Below, piece by piece: positions 28,284 through 36,742 of a DNA stretch of 64,000 nucleotides. Source of the stretch: Hyphomicrobium sp. (lineage in GTDB: Bacteria; Pseudomonadota; Alphaproteobacteria; Rhizobiales; Hyphomicrobiaceae); assembly GCA_030148425.1 (NCBI GenBank), contig JASBTM010000008.1:124001-188000 (forward strand), given 5' to 3'. The first letter of the stretch is position 1; each line of letters starts with the position of its first letter. Position numbers and translations under genes: made by a program. Below the pieces are notes generated by a model that saw only the letters and a program-made list of their open reading frames with translations, had not been told where the DNA came from and ran no database searches.

Positions 28284-29570
28284 TTAGTGGGAATGCGTCG
28301 CTTCGGATTTGCCGCTCTCGGCCTTCAGCAAGAACGTGTTGCTGGCGGCAACCGTCTCGCCGGCCGTGATGCCGGACACGATCTCGACGGCCACGCCGTC
28401 GTCTGAGCCGACAGTCACTTTGCGCGGCGCGAACCCATTCTCGGTGCGCACGAAAACGACTGTATCGCCCTTCACGGTCTGCAGTGCGGTCTTCGGGACC
28501 TTGACTCCCACTTCCTTCGATCCGACAGCGATATCCGCGCTGACAAACGAACCCGGACGCAACGCGAAGTCTTTATTGTCGACCGACGCGATCACACGCG
28601 CGGTCCGCGTCTCCTCACTGATGATGGGGCTCGTAAACATAATTTTGCCCGCCAAAACGCGCGATGAATGACTATCCGTCACCCACACGCTTTGCCCCTC
28701 GCGGATTTCCGGCAGATGGCTCATGGACAGTGCGAGTTCGACCCAGACAGTCGATAAATCGGCGATAGCATACAGCTCCTTCGCCTCACCCTCGCGGCCG
28801 ACCGGCGTCCCGAGATCGGCAAGTTGCTCCACGATGCGCCCGCCGATGGGCGCACGGATTTCATAGCGCTGCAGGTTGGTCGCGGATTGTCCACGCTCCT
28901 TCAGGCTTTGAATTTCCGTTTCGCTGACGCCGAGCGCGGCAAGCTTCTGATGCGTAACCCCGACGCGTACCTTGGCTTCTACGTCCGTCGCCTGCGCCCG
29001 CAAATAGCGCTGCTCCGCCGAGATCTGCTTCTCGTATAGCGTTTTTTCGCGCTCGAAGAGCGTCTGCTGAAGATTGGAATTGATGAGCGCGCTGATGTAT
29101 TCGCTTTTCGCTTCGGCCACCTCGCGGCTGTCGACGATTGCAACGACCTCGTCTTTTTCTACCGTATCTCCAAGGCGCTTTCGCAGCTCAGCGACTGTGC
29201 CGATCACCTGCGCCGCAACCCGCCCAACGCGATTGCGGTCCGCTATCACCGTTCCCGAGACAGTCAGACGCTGGTCGAGAGCGCCGGAGCCCGCTTCCGC
29301 AAGAGATACCCCGCCCGCTTCAATCCGCTCTTGCGAAACCGCGATGCCTTCGTGGTGCCCTTCCTCGCCTTCCGAGTGCTCTCCATGGCCATCCTCGCGC
29401 TTAGCTTCGGAATGATCGTGATCATTCCCGTGCGCGTGATCGTCTGCATGCTGCGCCCCCGGTGCGTTTGCCGCCGCCGGGCTGGACGAACGAATTGCCG
29501 AATAAGGGAGTGCAAGTGCCAAGATCGCTGCACACAGCAGAATCCTGGCAGCGATGCGATGTCGCCGCAT
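28284..29570 (-). CDS. czcB: CzcB-type periplasmic adaptor with His-rich N-terminus
   Basis: 428 residues. A signal peptide is followed by a His/Asp/Glu-rich segment (about 40-75, HADDHAHGNDHDHSE and GEHSEGEEGHHEG), which is typical of zinc/cobalt-type CzcB proteins and likely binds metal. Then come a lipoyl-type hairpin, a coiled coil (VAEAKSEYISALINSN, EREKTLYEKQISAEQRYL) and beta-barrel domains (RYEIRAPIGGRIVEQ). The C-terminus ends in HSH. It links the CzcA pump to an outer-membrane channel. Confidence 0.92.
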   Translation of the reverse strand: MRRHRIAARILLCAAILALALPYSAIRSSSPAAANAPGAQHADDHAHGNDHDHSEAKREDGHGEHSEGEEGHHEGIAVSQERIEAGGVSLAEAGSGALDQRLTVSGTVIADRNRVGRVAAQVIGTVAELRKRLGDTVEKDEVVAIVDSREVAEAKSEYISALINSNLQQTLFEREKTLYEKQISAEQRYLRAQATDVEAKVRVGVTHQKLAALGVSETEIQSLKERGQSATNLQRYEIRAPIGGRIVEQLADLGTPVGREGEAKELYAIADLSTVWVELALSMSHLPEIREGQSVWVTDSHSSRVLAGKIMFTSPIISEETRTARVIASVDNKDFALRPGSFVSADIAVGSKEVGVKVPKTALQTVKGDTVVFVRTENGFAPRKVTVGSDDGVAVEIVSGITAGETVAASNTFLLKAESGKSEATHSH

Positions 29571-29692
29571 ATCAATAATCCAAGTGTTGCAGCGACCGTC
29601 TAGCGGCGCCGCGTTGCTATCGAGTTGTGAAATTGAAAGATCGCAGCATGCGCAGCCGAACGCCTGCGCACCCGTCGATCATGGCAGGGAGC

Positions 29693-30022
29693 TCAGATGG
29701 CTCGCGGCGGCTTGAATAACGGCGGCGGGCCACCCAGGGGCCCATCGAGCTGTTCCCAACGGGTATAGGTCACGGGAGCCATGGCGTGAGACCGCGTCGG
29801 CAACTGCGGCTTGGTAATCAATAGCTGAACGGAAAAACATAGGACGCAGTGCTGATCCGATGGCGCCTGTGTGTCCTTCGAATGATCGGAGGAATGCCCA
29901 ATAACCGCCGCGCCGTCGACATGCGTGGCACTCTCATGACCCGCGAAAGCGTGGGAAACGGGGAACGGCGCGCTCGCCACCGTCATCGTCAATGCCAGAA
30001 AGCAGAAGATGAACAACCGCAT
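29693..30022 (-). CDS. Small exported His/Cys protein, DUF2946-like
   Basis: 109 residues from the ATG before a signal peptide (MRLFIFCFLALTMTVASAPF). The mature part has scattered His residues (HESATHVDG, GHSSDHSKD) and a DQHCVLCFS motif, resembling DUF2946 proteins found with metal-efflux genes. It lies 122 bases upstream of czcB on the same strand, so a periplasmic metal-related role is likely. The frame stays open further upstream, and the exact start is uncertain. Confidence 0.55.
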   Translation of the reverse strand: MRLFIFCFLALTMTVASAPFPVSHAFAGHESATHVDGAAVIGHSSDHSKDTQAPSDQHCVLCFSVQLLITKPQLPTRSHAMAPVTYTRWEQLDGPLGGPPPLFKPPRAI

Positions 30023-30256
30023 GACGCGCGCTATCGACACACGAGCGATCCCGCGGTCTCGCGAGACCGGAGCGCAACGCGACATCCGCGCGGGCGAAGC
30101 TGGTGCCGAATAGATCATCGCAGCTAGGTTATGTGCGAACATTCACAAGTCAAGTCCAGCGATCCACATTACCGAGGTCATATTCGCACAGACAGATGGC
30201 ACAAATCCGACGCGCGCAAAAAAGTGCACTTGAAGATCGGTCAGGCATTCCCGCGC

Positions 30257-30748
30257 CTAATCCTGGTCCGGTTGATTGAGGAAAATCAGGACGGCCAAAA
30301 CGGATACGTAAAACCGGAACGCAGGCTGCTGGCCGTTCCAGGTTTGCGATTCCCACATCGCGAACCATTCGCCCCCGACCACCATGAAACCGAAAAACCA
30401 GAGAAGGAAAGCAATCGTCGCGGCAGCGGTGGCATAGCCTTTTGCTCGATTGAACGTCGCGGCGGGCGCTCGCCGTACACGCCACAACGCACCGGCTCCG
30501 ACGACGTACAAGAGCCCTGCTGCGGCCTCCGCCGCGATAATGGCGACGTACGCAACGTGCCAGAGCACGGGGCTCGATACGGCCCGATACTTCAGCGTGT
30601 TGTCCGGCAGCGTCGTATCCATGCTCAGGACATGCTGCACGAATGCGTAATTGGTCGGGTAATCCGTGATGTTGTTGAAGGCGACCAAAAGGCAAAATAG
30701 CCCGAGCACGAAACACATGGTGATCTTGGCATATCGCGTCATCAGCAT
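30257..30748 (-). CDS. DUF2165 family small membrane protein
   Basis: 163 residues with four membrane segments. TMCFVLGLFCLLVAFNNITD near the start, a central DTTLPDNTLKYRAV loop and FLLWFFGFMVVGGEWFAMW near the end are DUF2165 characteristics. The function of the family is unknown. Two close ATGs (30748 and 30742) are possible starts. It diverges from the HlyD-like gene across about 230 bases. Confidence 0.8.
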   Translation of the reverse strand: MLMTRYAKITMCFVLGLFCLLVAFNNITDYPTNYAFVQHVLSMDTTLPDNTLKYRAVSSPVLWHVAYVAIIAAEAAAGLLYVVGAGALWRVRRAPAATFNRAKGYATAAATIAFLLWFFGFMVVGGEWFAMWESQTWNGQQPAFRFYVSVLAVLIFLNQPDQD

Positions 30749-30942
30749 GTCCGGCTCGATTGCTCCTGAGTTGCATGGATCACAAATCGTGATCCGAGGC
30801 GGAAAACCGTAGAACACGCCTCGGACGAACATTCTGAAAGCCGACAGATGAATTGCGATTGTCGCCGCGCAATTGTCAGTTTTCGAATTGATTTTAACGG
30901 CCGATTTAGAAAGTGCGACAGCATTAATTTATACATTTGAAT

Positions 30943-30960
30943 TAATCTGCTCACAGATTA
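30943..30960. promoter_or_regulatory. Inverted repeat upstream of the HlyD/GT2 operon
   Basis: TAATCTG-CTCA-CAGATTA, a perfect 7-bp inverted repeat in an AT-rich stretch 22 bases before the HlyD-like start. It may be an operator or a 5'-UTR hairpin. Confidence 0.35.
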
Positions 30961-30981
30961 CGTGTCTGTACGCGGGTGCCC

Positions 30982-32430
30982 ATGTCCTCCAGCTCATTGC
31001 AGTATCGGCCAGCGCCGGTTTCCGACGCGAACACACGTCATCTCGGGGCGATCGCACCGGATGCCGACGCCATCGCCGAAGAAGCAAACGACCGGGCTTT
31101 CACCGCGACCGCCCAAATCGCATATCTCGAAGCGGCGCTCAGCGACTGGCCCAAACAGAGTTCGCCGCACGTCCCGGCCGCCGACGCCGAAGAGCCAGAG
31201 ACCGCCTCCGCTCCTGTTCTGGCGCCGCGCCGGACCTTGAAGCCCCTAACGCTGCTTAAGTCCGTCGTTGCGATCGCAATCGCTGTCGCCCTCGGATGGA
31301 TGCCGGCGCAACGCCTTCTCGCAACCACCAGCTCTGAAGCCGTGGTCAATGCGCGCATCGTGACATTGAGAGCGCCGATCGAAGGCGAAGTTACCATGGC
31401 ACATGCCGGAACCGATATCGGGAGCGCGTTCAGCCTAGATCAAAGCGTTCTTGCGATCGATAATCCGCGGGCCGACGCGTCGCCCCTGTCCGCTCTCGCG
31501 CAACAGCGCGGACAACTCACGACCAGCATTGCTGCACTCGAGGCTAAGAAGCGGCTTTTGACCGCCAACCTCCAAGAGTTAGACACCCAGCAGGAGCGCT
31601 TCCGGCTCGGACGCATTGAGCAGATCGAGCAAAGAACACGCGAGTCCGATGCGGACATAGCTGCCGCCGAAGCACAGTATTCGGTTGCCGCAGACGCGTT
31701 GAAACGGGCGCAATGGCTTAAAACAACCGATGCAGTCAGCCAGGCGTTTCTGGATAAGGCGCAAGGCGAAGCACGCGTCACTCAGCAAGCCATCCGAGCG
31801 CAAACGGAGCGTAAAAAAGGCATTCTCGTCGAACTGACCGCGGCGAAAAAGGGCACATTTGTCGGCGACAGCTATAACGACACGCCGCAATCCGCACAGC
31901 GCAAGATGCAAATTTCCCTCGAGCTTTCTGATGTCGAGGCACGGCTTGCGGGCAACCGCGCCGAGCTTGCAGCGACAGAGGCAGCACTGGCAAAAGAAAC
32001 CGTACGCCAAAGCCAACTCGCGCGGGCCGATATCCACTCGACTGTGAACGGCCGCATTTGGGAAATGCTGACTGCGCCCGGCGAGCACGTCAACATCGGC
32101 CAGGATCTCGTCAAGATGATCGACTGCGGCAGCGCCATAGTTACGGCGAGCGTCAGCGAAACAGCATATGAAAGACTGTCGATCGGCCAAGCCGCAACGT
32201 TCACACCGCGAGATGGCGGTCCGGAATTGAAAGGCAACATCGTCAGCTTGAACGGCCTCACCGCGGTGAATTCCAATACGGCCATTCAAGCGAGCGCCCT
32301 TTCGCGCGAGCCCTATCACGTGACCCTGAAATTCCCAGATCTCTCGAAAGAGTTTGACTGCAGGGTCGGCCGCTCGGGACTCGTCAAGTTCGATACGACG
32401 ACGCCTGCCGCTTCCGCGAACGCATCCTGA
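30982..32430 (+). CDS. HlyD/Alg44-like membrane-fusion protein
   Basis: 482 residues starting at ATG (a GTG two codons earlier is possible). A cytoplasmic N-terminal region of about 85 residues precedes one membrane helix (LKSVVAIAIAVALGWMPAQ). Then come a lipoyl-like half (VTLRAPIEGEVTMAHAG), a long coiled coil (about 160-340) and the second lipoyl/barrel half (RADIHSTVNGRIWEMLTAPG). It is built like the adaptor proteins that accompany membrane polysaccharide synthases. The next gene, 13 bases downstream, is a GT2-PilZ synthase, so it probably takes part in polymer export through the periplasm. Confidence 0.82.
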   Translation: MSSSSLQYRPAPVSDANTRHLGAIAPDADAIAEEANDRAFTATAQIAYLEAALSDWPKQSSPHVPAADAEEPETASAPVLAPRRTLKPLTLLKSVVAIAIAVALGWMPAQRLLATTSSEAVVNARIVTLRAPIEGEVTMAHAGTDIGSAFSLDQSVLAIDNPRADASPLSALAQQRGQLTTSIAALEAKKRLLTANLQELDTQQERFRLGRIEQIEQRTRESDADIAAAEAQYSVAADALKRAQWLKTTDAVSQAFLDKAQGEARVTQQAIRAQTERKKGILVELTAAKKGTFVGDSYNDTPQSAQRKMQISLELSDVEARLAGNRAELAATEAALAKETVRQSQLARADIHSTVNGRIWEMLTAPGEHVNIGQDLVKMIDCGSAIVTASVSETAYERLSIGQAATFTPRDGGPELKGNIVSLNGLTAVNSNTAIQASALSREPYHVTLKFPDLSKEFDCRVGRSGLVKFDTTTPAASANAS

Positions 32431-32443
32431 CGGATCGACGGCC

Positions 32444-34414
32444 ATGACGTCAGCATCGGGAATGGGTTACTTCGATGCGCTGCTGCCGGCTCTCGTCGTG
32501 GCGCTGCTCGCGATCGCGATCCTGCCATGGGTCAATCGCAACAACACGCTCATTCGCGCAGCTGCTATTCTTTTCGGCATCGCACTCGGCTGGCGCTACA
32601 TGTCGTGGCGTATCTTCGACACCATTCCCTCGGCTGATCGGCCCGTCGACTTTCTGACAGGCGTGATCTTCACGACCGTTGAAGCGCTGACGATGGTCGG
32701 CGCGACGGCCTCGCAGCTGTTCCTCACCCGGACGCGCAATAGATCGGCGGATGCGGACAGAAACGTAAAAATTCTCCTCGCCCAGCCGGCGCTGCCGAGA
32801 GTCGACGTACTGATCTGCACCTATAACGAGGATGAAAACATTCTCGAGCGCACGATCATCGGAACGATGGCGCTATCCTATCCGAACTTTCGCACGTGGG
32901 TTTGCGACGACGGCAGGCGGCCTTGGCTCAAAGAGCTATGCGCGAAACATAACGTCGGCTATCTGACGCGCTCAGATAACGCGCACGCAAAAGCCGGCAA
33001 CATCAACGCCGCGTTGAAGAAACTTGCCGCACTCAGCGAAAAGCCCGATTTCATCGCCATTCTCGACGCTGATTTCGTTCCGCTTCCCGAGTTTCTCACG
33101 CGTGCGCTGTCGCTTGCGATCGATGCCGACGTGGGCGTCGTTCAGACCCCGCAGCACTTCTTCAATCCCGATCCGGTTCAAAGCAACCTCGCACTGACGC
33201 GCGTCTGGCCCGACGAGCAGCGTTTTTTCTTCGATATCGTCATGGCGTCGAAGGATGCGTGGAATGCTGCATTCTGCTGCGGCACGTCATCGGTCATCCG
33301 CTTCGACGCGCTGCAAAGCGTTGGCGGGTTTCCGACAGATTCCGTAACCGAGGATTATCTCGTCTCGCTCCGCCTCCGCGAAAAAGGCTTCCGCACCGTC
33401 TATCTCAACGAGGTTCTGTCGCTCGGACTCGCGCCGGAAGGATTGGCCGAGTACAGCGGCCAGCGCAGTCGCTGGGCGCTCGGCTTCGTTCAGATCTGCC
33501 GCGGTTCGAGCGGGCCTCTCAACCTCCGCAACAGCTTGCCGCTTGTCGATCGCCTCATGCTCTGCGAGACGTTCCTGCATTGGTCGGCGACACACCTATT
33601 CCGCCTTCTCGGCGTCATCGTGCCGGTGCTCTATCTTTTGCTCGGCATCGAAGCGGTCCACGCCAACGTCATCGACGCCATCTGGTATCTTGCCCCATTC
33701 CTCGTCGCACAAACCGCGATCTTCATTTGGCTGACCGAAGGCCGCGTCATTCCGCTGATGACCGACCTCTATCAGATGCTGTGCTCGACAGATGTCTTGA
33801 AGGCCGTAGCGTCAGGATTGCTGCGGCCTAAAGGACAAAAATTCAAGGTGACGGCGAAGGGCGGCGACCGAAGCAAACAGTTCGTGCAGTGGCCTCTGCT
33901 CAGAATTTTCGGCGTGCTGCTCGCGCTGACCATGCTCGGCATCGCGAGTGCGTTCCTTATCGACTCTTCCCGACCACTGGCGGAGTCGAGCGCAATCGCT
34001 CTGTTCTGGAGCTGGTACAATATCATCGTGTTGACGCTCTGCTGCTACGTATGCAGCGAACAGCAACAACGCCGGGCCGGTCAGCGCTTCGACGTCCGCG
34101 TGCCGGTCAAGATCATTGCCGGAAGCAAAGTCTTCGATTATCTGGCGTCCGACATTTCAGTCAGCGGCATGCATCTTCTTGGACGATCACCGCTGCCGAT
34201 TGGAACTCCGGTTCGCGTGCGTTTCGCGGACATCAGCATAGACGCGCACATCCGACGTTCGACGCAAACCGGCTTTGGCCTGCAGTTCGAAATAACGGAA
34301 CAGGCGAAGGCGCCTCTCCTTCAATTCATATTCTCGGGCAAAACATCCACAGCGGTGCACGAAATCAAGCCGCATCTGGTCATGAAAGCATTGGCAGCTC
34401 GCGTTTTCGGCTGA
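32444..34414 (+). CDS. Cellulose-synthase-like GT2 glycosyltransferase with PilZ domain
   Basis: 656 residues. Four N-terminal membrane segments are followed by a GT2 domain with VLICTYNED, the ILDADFVPLPEF DxD, the TEDYLVSLRLREKGF acid and QRSRW (QxxRW), then more membrane helices. A C-terminal PilZ domain carries the c-di-GMP motif RRAGQR (RxxxR) and DISVSG (D/N-x-S-x-x-G). This is the BcsA layout: processive synthesis and extrusion of a beta-linked polysaccharide switched on by c-di-GMP. No bcsB, bcsC or bcsZ is nearby; the only partner is the HlyD-like gene, so the product may be a different glycan from cellulose. Confidence 0.88.
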   Translation: MTSASGMGYFDALLPALVVALLAIAILPWVNRNNTLIRAAAILFGIALGWRYMSWRIFDTIPSADRPVDFLTGVIFTTVEALTMVGATASQLFLTRTRNRSADADRNVKILLAQPALPRVDVLICTYNEDENILERTIIGTMALSYPNFRTWVCDDGRRPWLKELCAKHNVGYLTRSDNAHAKAGNINAALKKLAALSEKPDFIAILDADFVPLPEFLTRALSLAIDADVGVVQTPQHFFNPDPVQSNLALTRVWPDEQRFFFDIVMASKDAWNAAFCCGTSSVIRFDALQSVGGFPTDSVTEDYLVSLRLREKGFRTVYLNEVLSLGLAPEGLAEYSGQRSRWALGFVQICRGSSGPLNLRNSLPLVDRLMLCETFLHWSATHLFRLLGVIVPVLYLLLGIEAVHANVIDAIWYLAPFLVAQTAIFIWLTEGRVIPLMTDLYQMLCSTDVLKAVASGLLRPKGQKFKVTAKGGDRSKQFVQWPLLRIFGVLLALTMLGIASAFLIDSSRPLAESSAIALFWSWYNIIVLTLCCYVCSEQQQRRAGQRFDVRVPVKIIAGSKVFDYLASDISVSGMHLLGRSPLPIGTPVRVRFADISIDAHIRRSTQTGFGLQFEITEQAKAPLLQFIFSGKTSTAVHEIKPHLVMKALAARVFG

Positions 34415-34486
34415 AGCGGATAACGCTGCGCGGCCAAGCCTTTAAATCCGGCACGATAATCTCGGCAATTGCGGAATCGCGGTTCT

Positions 34487-35605
34487 TCAATTCCCCGAGA
34501 ACATTCTCTTCAGAATGCTTTGGCGCGGCTTTCTTTCGTTCGCGCTCTTAACGGCCGGCGCCGCGTCGCGCACAAGGCGGTGAACGAAATCGAGCTTGCC
34601 GATCGCTGCCGGGGAGAGAACGAACGGATAGAGATCCGGCTGTCCCATACTCCGGTTCAGGCTGTTGACTGCGAATGTTACCGGTATCCATTCGCCTAGC
34701 AGCGTTTCCATTTCTTCGATCGTATAAGGATCGCGATCCGCTGTGGCACTCAACCCCTCGGTCGATTTCAGTCGCGGAGAAATTTTCAGGTTGAATGTGT
34801 GGGCCATCTCGAGCGTGTCGATGATGTGAAGATAGTGCGCCCAGGTCTCGGCGAAATCTTCCCACGGATGCATCGTCGCGTAAGCGCTGACGAAATTTTC
34901 CTGCCAGTTCGCGGGCGGCCCCGACTGATAGTGCGCCTGCAGCGCCGCATTGTAATCGAGCGTCTCGTCACCGAAGAACTTGCGAAACTCTTCGATCCTG
35001 CCGCCATCTCGAACCAGGCGATCCCAGTAATAATGACCGACCTCGTGCCGGAAATGTCCGAGTAGCGTGCGATATGGTTCATGCAGATGCGTGCGAAGCT
35101 TTTCACGCTCCGCGTCGTCGGCTTCCATCAGCGAGATGGTGATGATGCCGTTGTCGTGCCCGGTCAAAATCTTCGCTTGCGGTGCTGAAGCAAGAAAATC
35201 GAAGAGCAATGGCTCGGGATCGCCGCTCGCGCGCGTCGGCACAGGCAGACGCAGCTTCAAAAGCGTGTACATCAACCGCCGCTTGGCTTCTTCAATGCGC
35301 TGCCAGCGCAGAGTATTGGCGGGATCGGAGAGTTCAGGAACGGTGCGATTGTGCGCGCACGCGCGGCAATAAGGATCCTGGCTAGAGGCTTCCACCAGCC
35401 AATTGCAGGCTCGCAGTTCCCAATTGGCGCAAAAGCGATAGCGGTTTTCCGGATCAGCGAGTGCGATCCACTGTGCTCCGTCCGGTTGGACCGCACTCAT
35501 TGTCTGCTTCTCAGGCATATAGCCGACGGACAGGCGGCACTGCTCGCAATGCGTATTCTCGAAAAAAAGCACCTGCCCGCAATTCTGGCATTCGAAGAGC
35601 TTCAC
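34487..35605 (-). CDS. Putative zinc-binding metallopeptidase with N-terminal zinc ribbon
   Basis: 372 residues. The N-terminal zinc ribbon has FECQNCGQVLFFENTHCEQC and a further pair in YCRACAHNR. A central peptidase domain contains HFRHEVGHYYWDRLV, an HExxH-like site (HEVGH) of the DUF2248/COG4307 type. A later FAETWAHYLHIIDTLE supplies a third ligand candidate. The family is cytoplasmic and its substrates are unknown. It is convergent with the glycosyltransferase gene and has no obvious operon partner. Confidence 0.82.
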   Translation of the reverse strand: MKLFECQNCGQVLFFENTHCEQCRLSVGYMPEKQTMSAVQPDGAQWIALADPENRYRFCANWELRACNWLVEASSQDPYCRACAHNRTVPELSDPANTLRWQRIEEAKRRLMYTLLKLRLPVPTRASGDPEPLLFDFLASAPQAKILTGHDNGIITISLMEADDAEREKLRTHLHEPYRTLLGHFRHEVGHYYWDRLVRDGGRIEEFRKFFGDETLDYNAALQAHYQSGPPANWQENFVSAYATMHPWEDFAETWAHYLHIIDTLEMAHTFNLKISPRLKSTEGLSATADRDPYTIEEMETLLGEWIPVTFAVNSLNRSMGQPDLYPFVLSPAAIGKLDFVHRLVRDAAPAVKSANERKPRQSILKRMFSGN

Positions 35606-35871
35606 GCGCTCCTCCTCATAAAAATTGGAAAATGAACGTGCACGCCGCTGGCCTCAAACGCCGCCATGGAGAATAAGTTGCTCTGGGCTCCCGCAATATT
35701 TGACGGGAAAATAGCCGCGGCGTATGGCTCGCGCGCAAGGCAGGAGCCGTGGTAAGGTCCCCGGACCAGCGCGGGCTCTCACTTATGCGACCACAAGTGG
35801 GGCGGCCGAACGGACGGAGCGGCGTCTAAAGGCAAGCAGGGATGCTCGTCCTTTCGAAACTGGAGGGTGAA

Positions 35872-36159
35872 ATGCCGAATTTTGGAATTCCGCGCCGTGC
35901 GGCCAATGATGTGCGGACCGAGTCCGCCAACTCGCCGCTCAACTGGAGGCGCGGACTTTTCCGGATATGGATCCTGCTGTCAGCTGGCTGGATCATGGGT
36001 TGGACCATTTATCTTCTGCTCGAAGGGGTCCAGGGCAGCCTCAACACGCGAGGCGATTTCGTCGAGGTTCCGATCCTGCTGTTTGCCCCTCCGATCGCGC
36101 TTTGGCTGTTCGGACTCGCGGCGGCTTGGGCGATCAAGGGCTTTGACACCGAACGGTAG
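35872..36159 (+). CDS. Small two-helix membrane protein, unrecognised
   Basis: 95 residues, starting at an ATG preceded by GGAGGGTGAA. Two hydrophobic segments are visible (RIWILLSAGWIMGWTIYLLL and LLFAPPIALWLFGLAAAWAI), with a basic N-terminal tail. I recognise no family. It stands alone between a metallopeptidase and a DUF2786-like gene. Confidence 0.65.
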   Translation: MPNFGIPRRAANDVRTESANSPLNWRRGLFRIWILLSAGWIMGWTIYLLLEGVQGSLNTRGDFVEVPILLFAPPIALWLFGLAAAWAIKGFDTER

Positions 36160-36199
36160 CAGAGCGGTCTGACTTCAGGGCGACAATCGCTCGACGAGA

Positions 36200-36505
36200 T
36201 CAGACTTCTGCACGAGCGGACGAACCGCGCGTCTTCCAGAACCGATGGGCGCGCGCTTCCTCTTCCGCAGCGCTGCCGAGCGCGATGTGCTCGTTGAGCG
36301 CCCTGGCGTCCTTGACGACATCGTGCCACGTCAAATTGGCGGCCTTCAGCATTTCGGAAGCTTTCGCCGCGGCCGACGCACGCTCGCCGTCATTCGGCGA
36401 CCCGAGCATGGCGCAGAGCTTCAGGAAGCGCGGAAGATCGAAGGTCGCTAAGTGCCGCTCCCCCGCATCGTTCGGTTGACTACTGCGACGACGCCACTTG
36501 GCCAT
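36200..36505 (-). CDS. Small DUF2786-like protein
   Basis: 101 residues from MAKWRRR, with GGAGG upstream. The core LPRFLKLCAMLGSPNDGERASAA (shown split: LKLCAMLGSPNDGERASAA) followed by KASEMLKAANLTWHDVV resembles the DUF2786-type helical motif seen in many phage and chromosomal small proteins. Function unknown. An upstream in-frame extension exists but has no ribosome site. Confidence 0.6.
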   Translation of the reverse strand: MAKWRRRSSQPNDAGERHLATFDLPRFLKLCAMLGSPNDGERASAAAKASEMLKAANLTWHDVVKDARALNEHIALGSAAEEEARAHRFWKTRGSSARAEV

Positions 36506-36742
36506 AACGCTTGTTATCCTCCACCCCGGCCCTCTTCTACTCCGAGTTTCAACATCAAGAAAGCCACTCATCGCAACTGACGCCGCCCGGCATAGAAGCC
36601 GGTCGACCGCAGCCAAACCCAGAAGAGCTTGCCCGCACAGTTTGCGACAGATTTCTGGCCAATTTGGAGGCAGCCGGAGACAACCTCAAGGACGTCATTT
36701 CGTTGCAGGGGGGCGTCTAGCGACAGCGCCCCCGCAATTTCG

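Noticed and set aside
36511..36720. 69-codon plus-strand frame between the DUF2786-like gene and the AcrB-type gene
   Set aside because: Starts only at a TTG without a ribosome site and overlaps the likely leader of the opposite gene. The C-terminal half looks helical, so it is borderline, but I could not support it.
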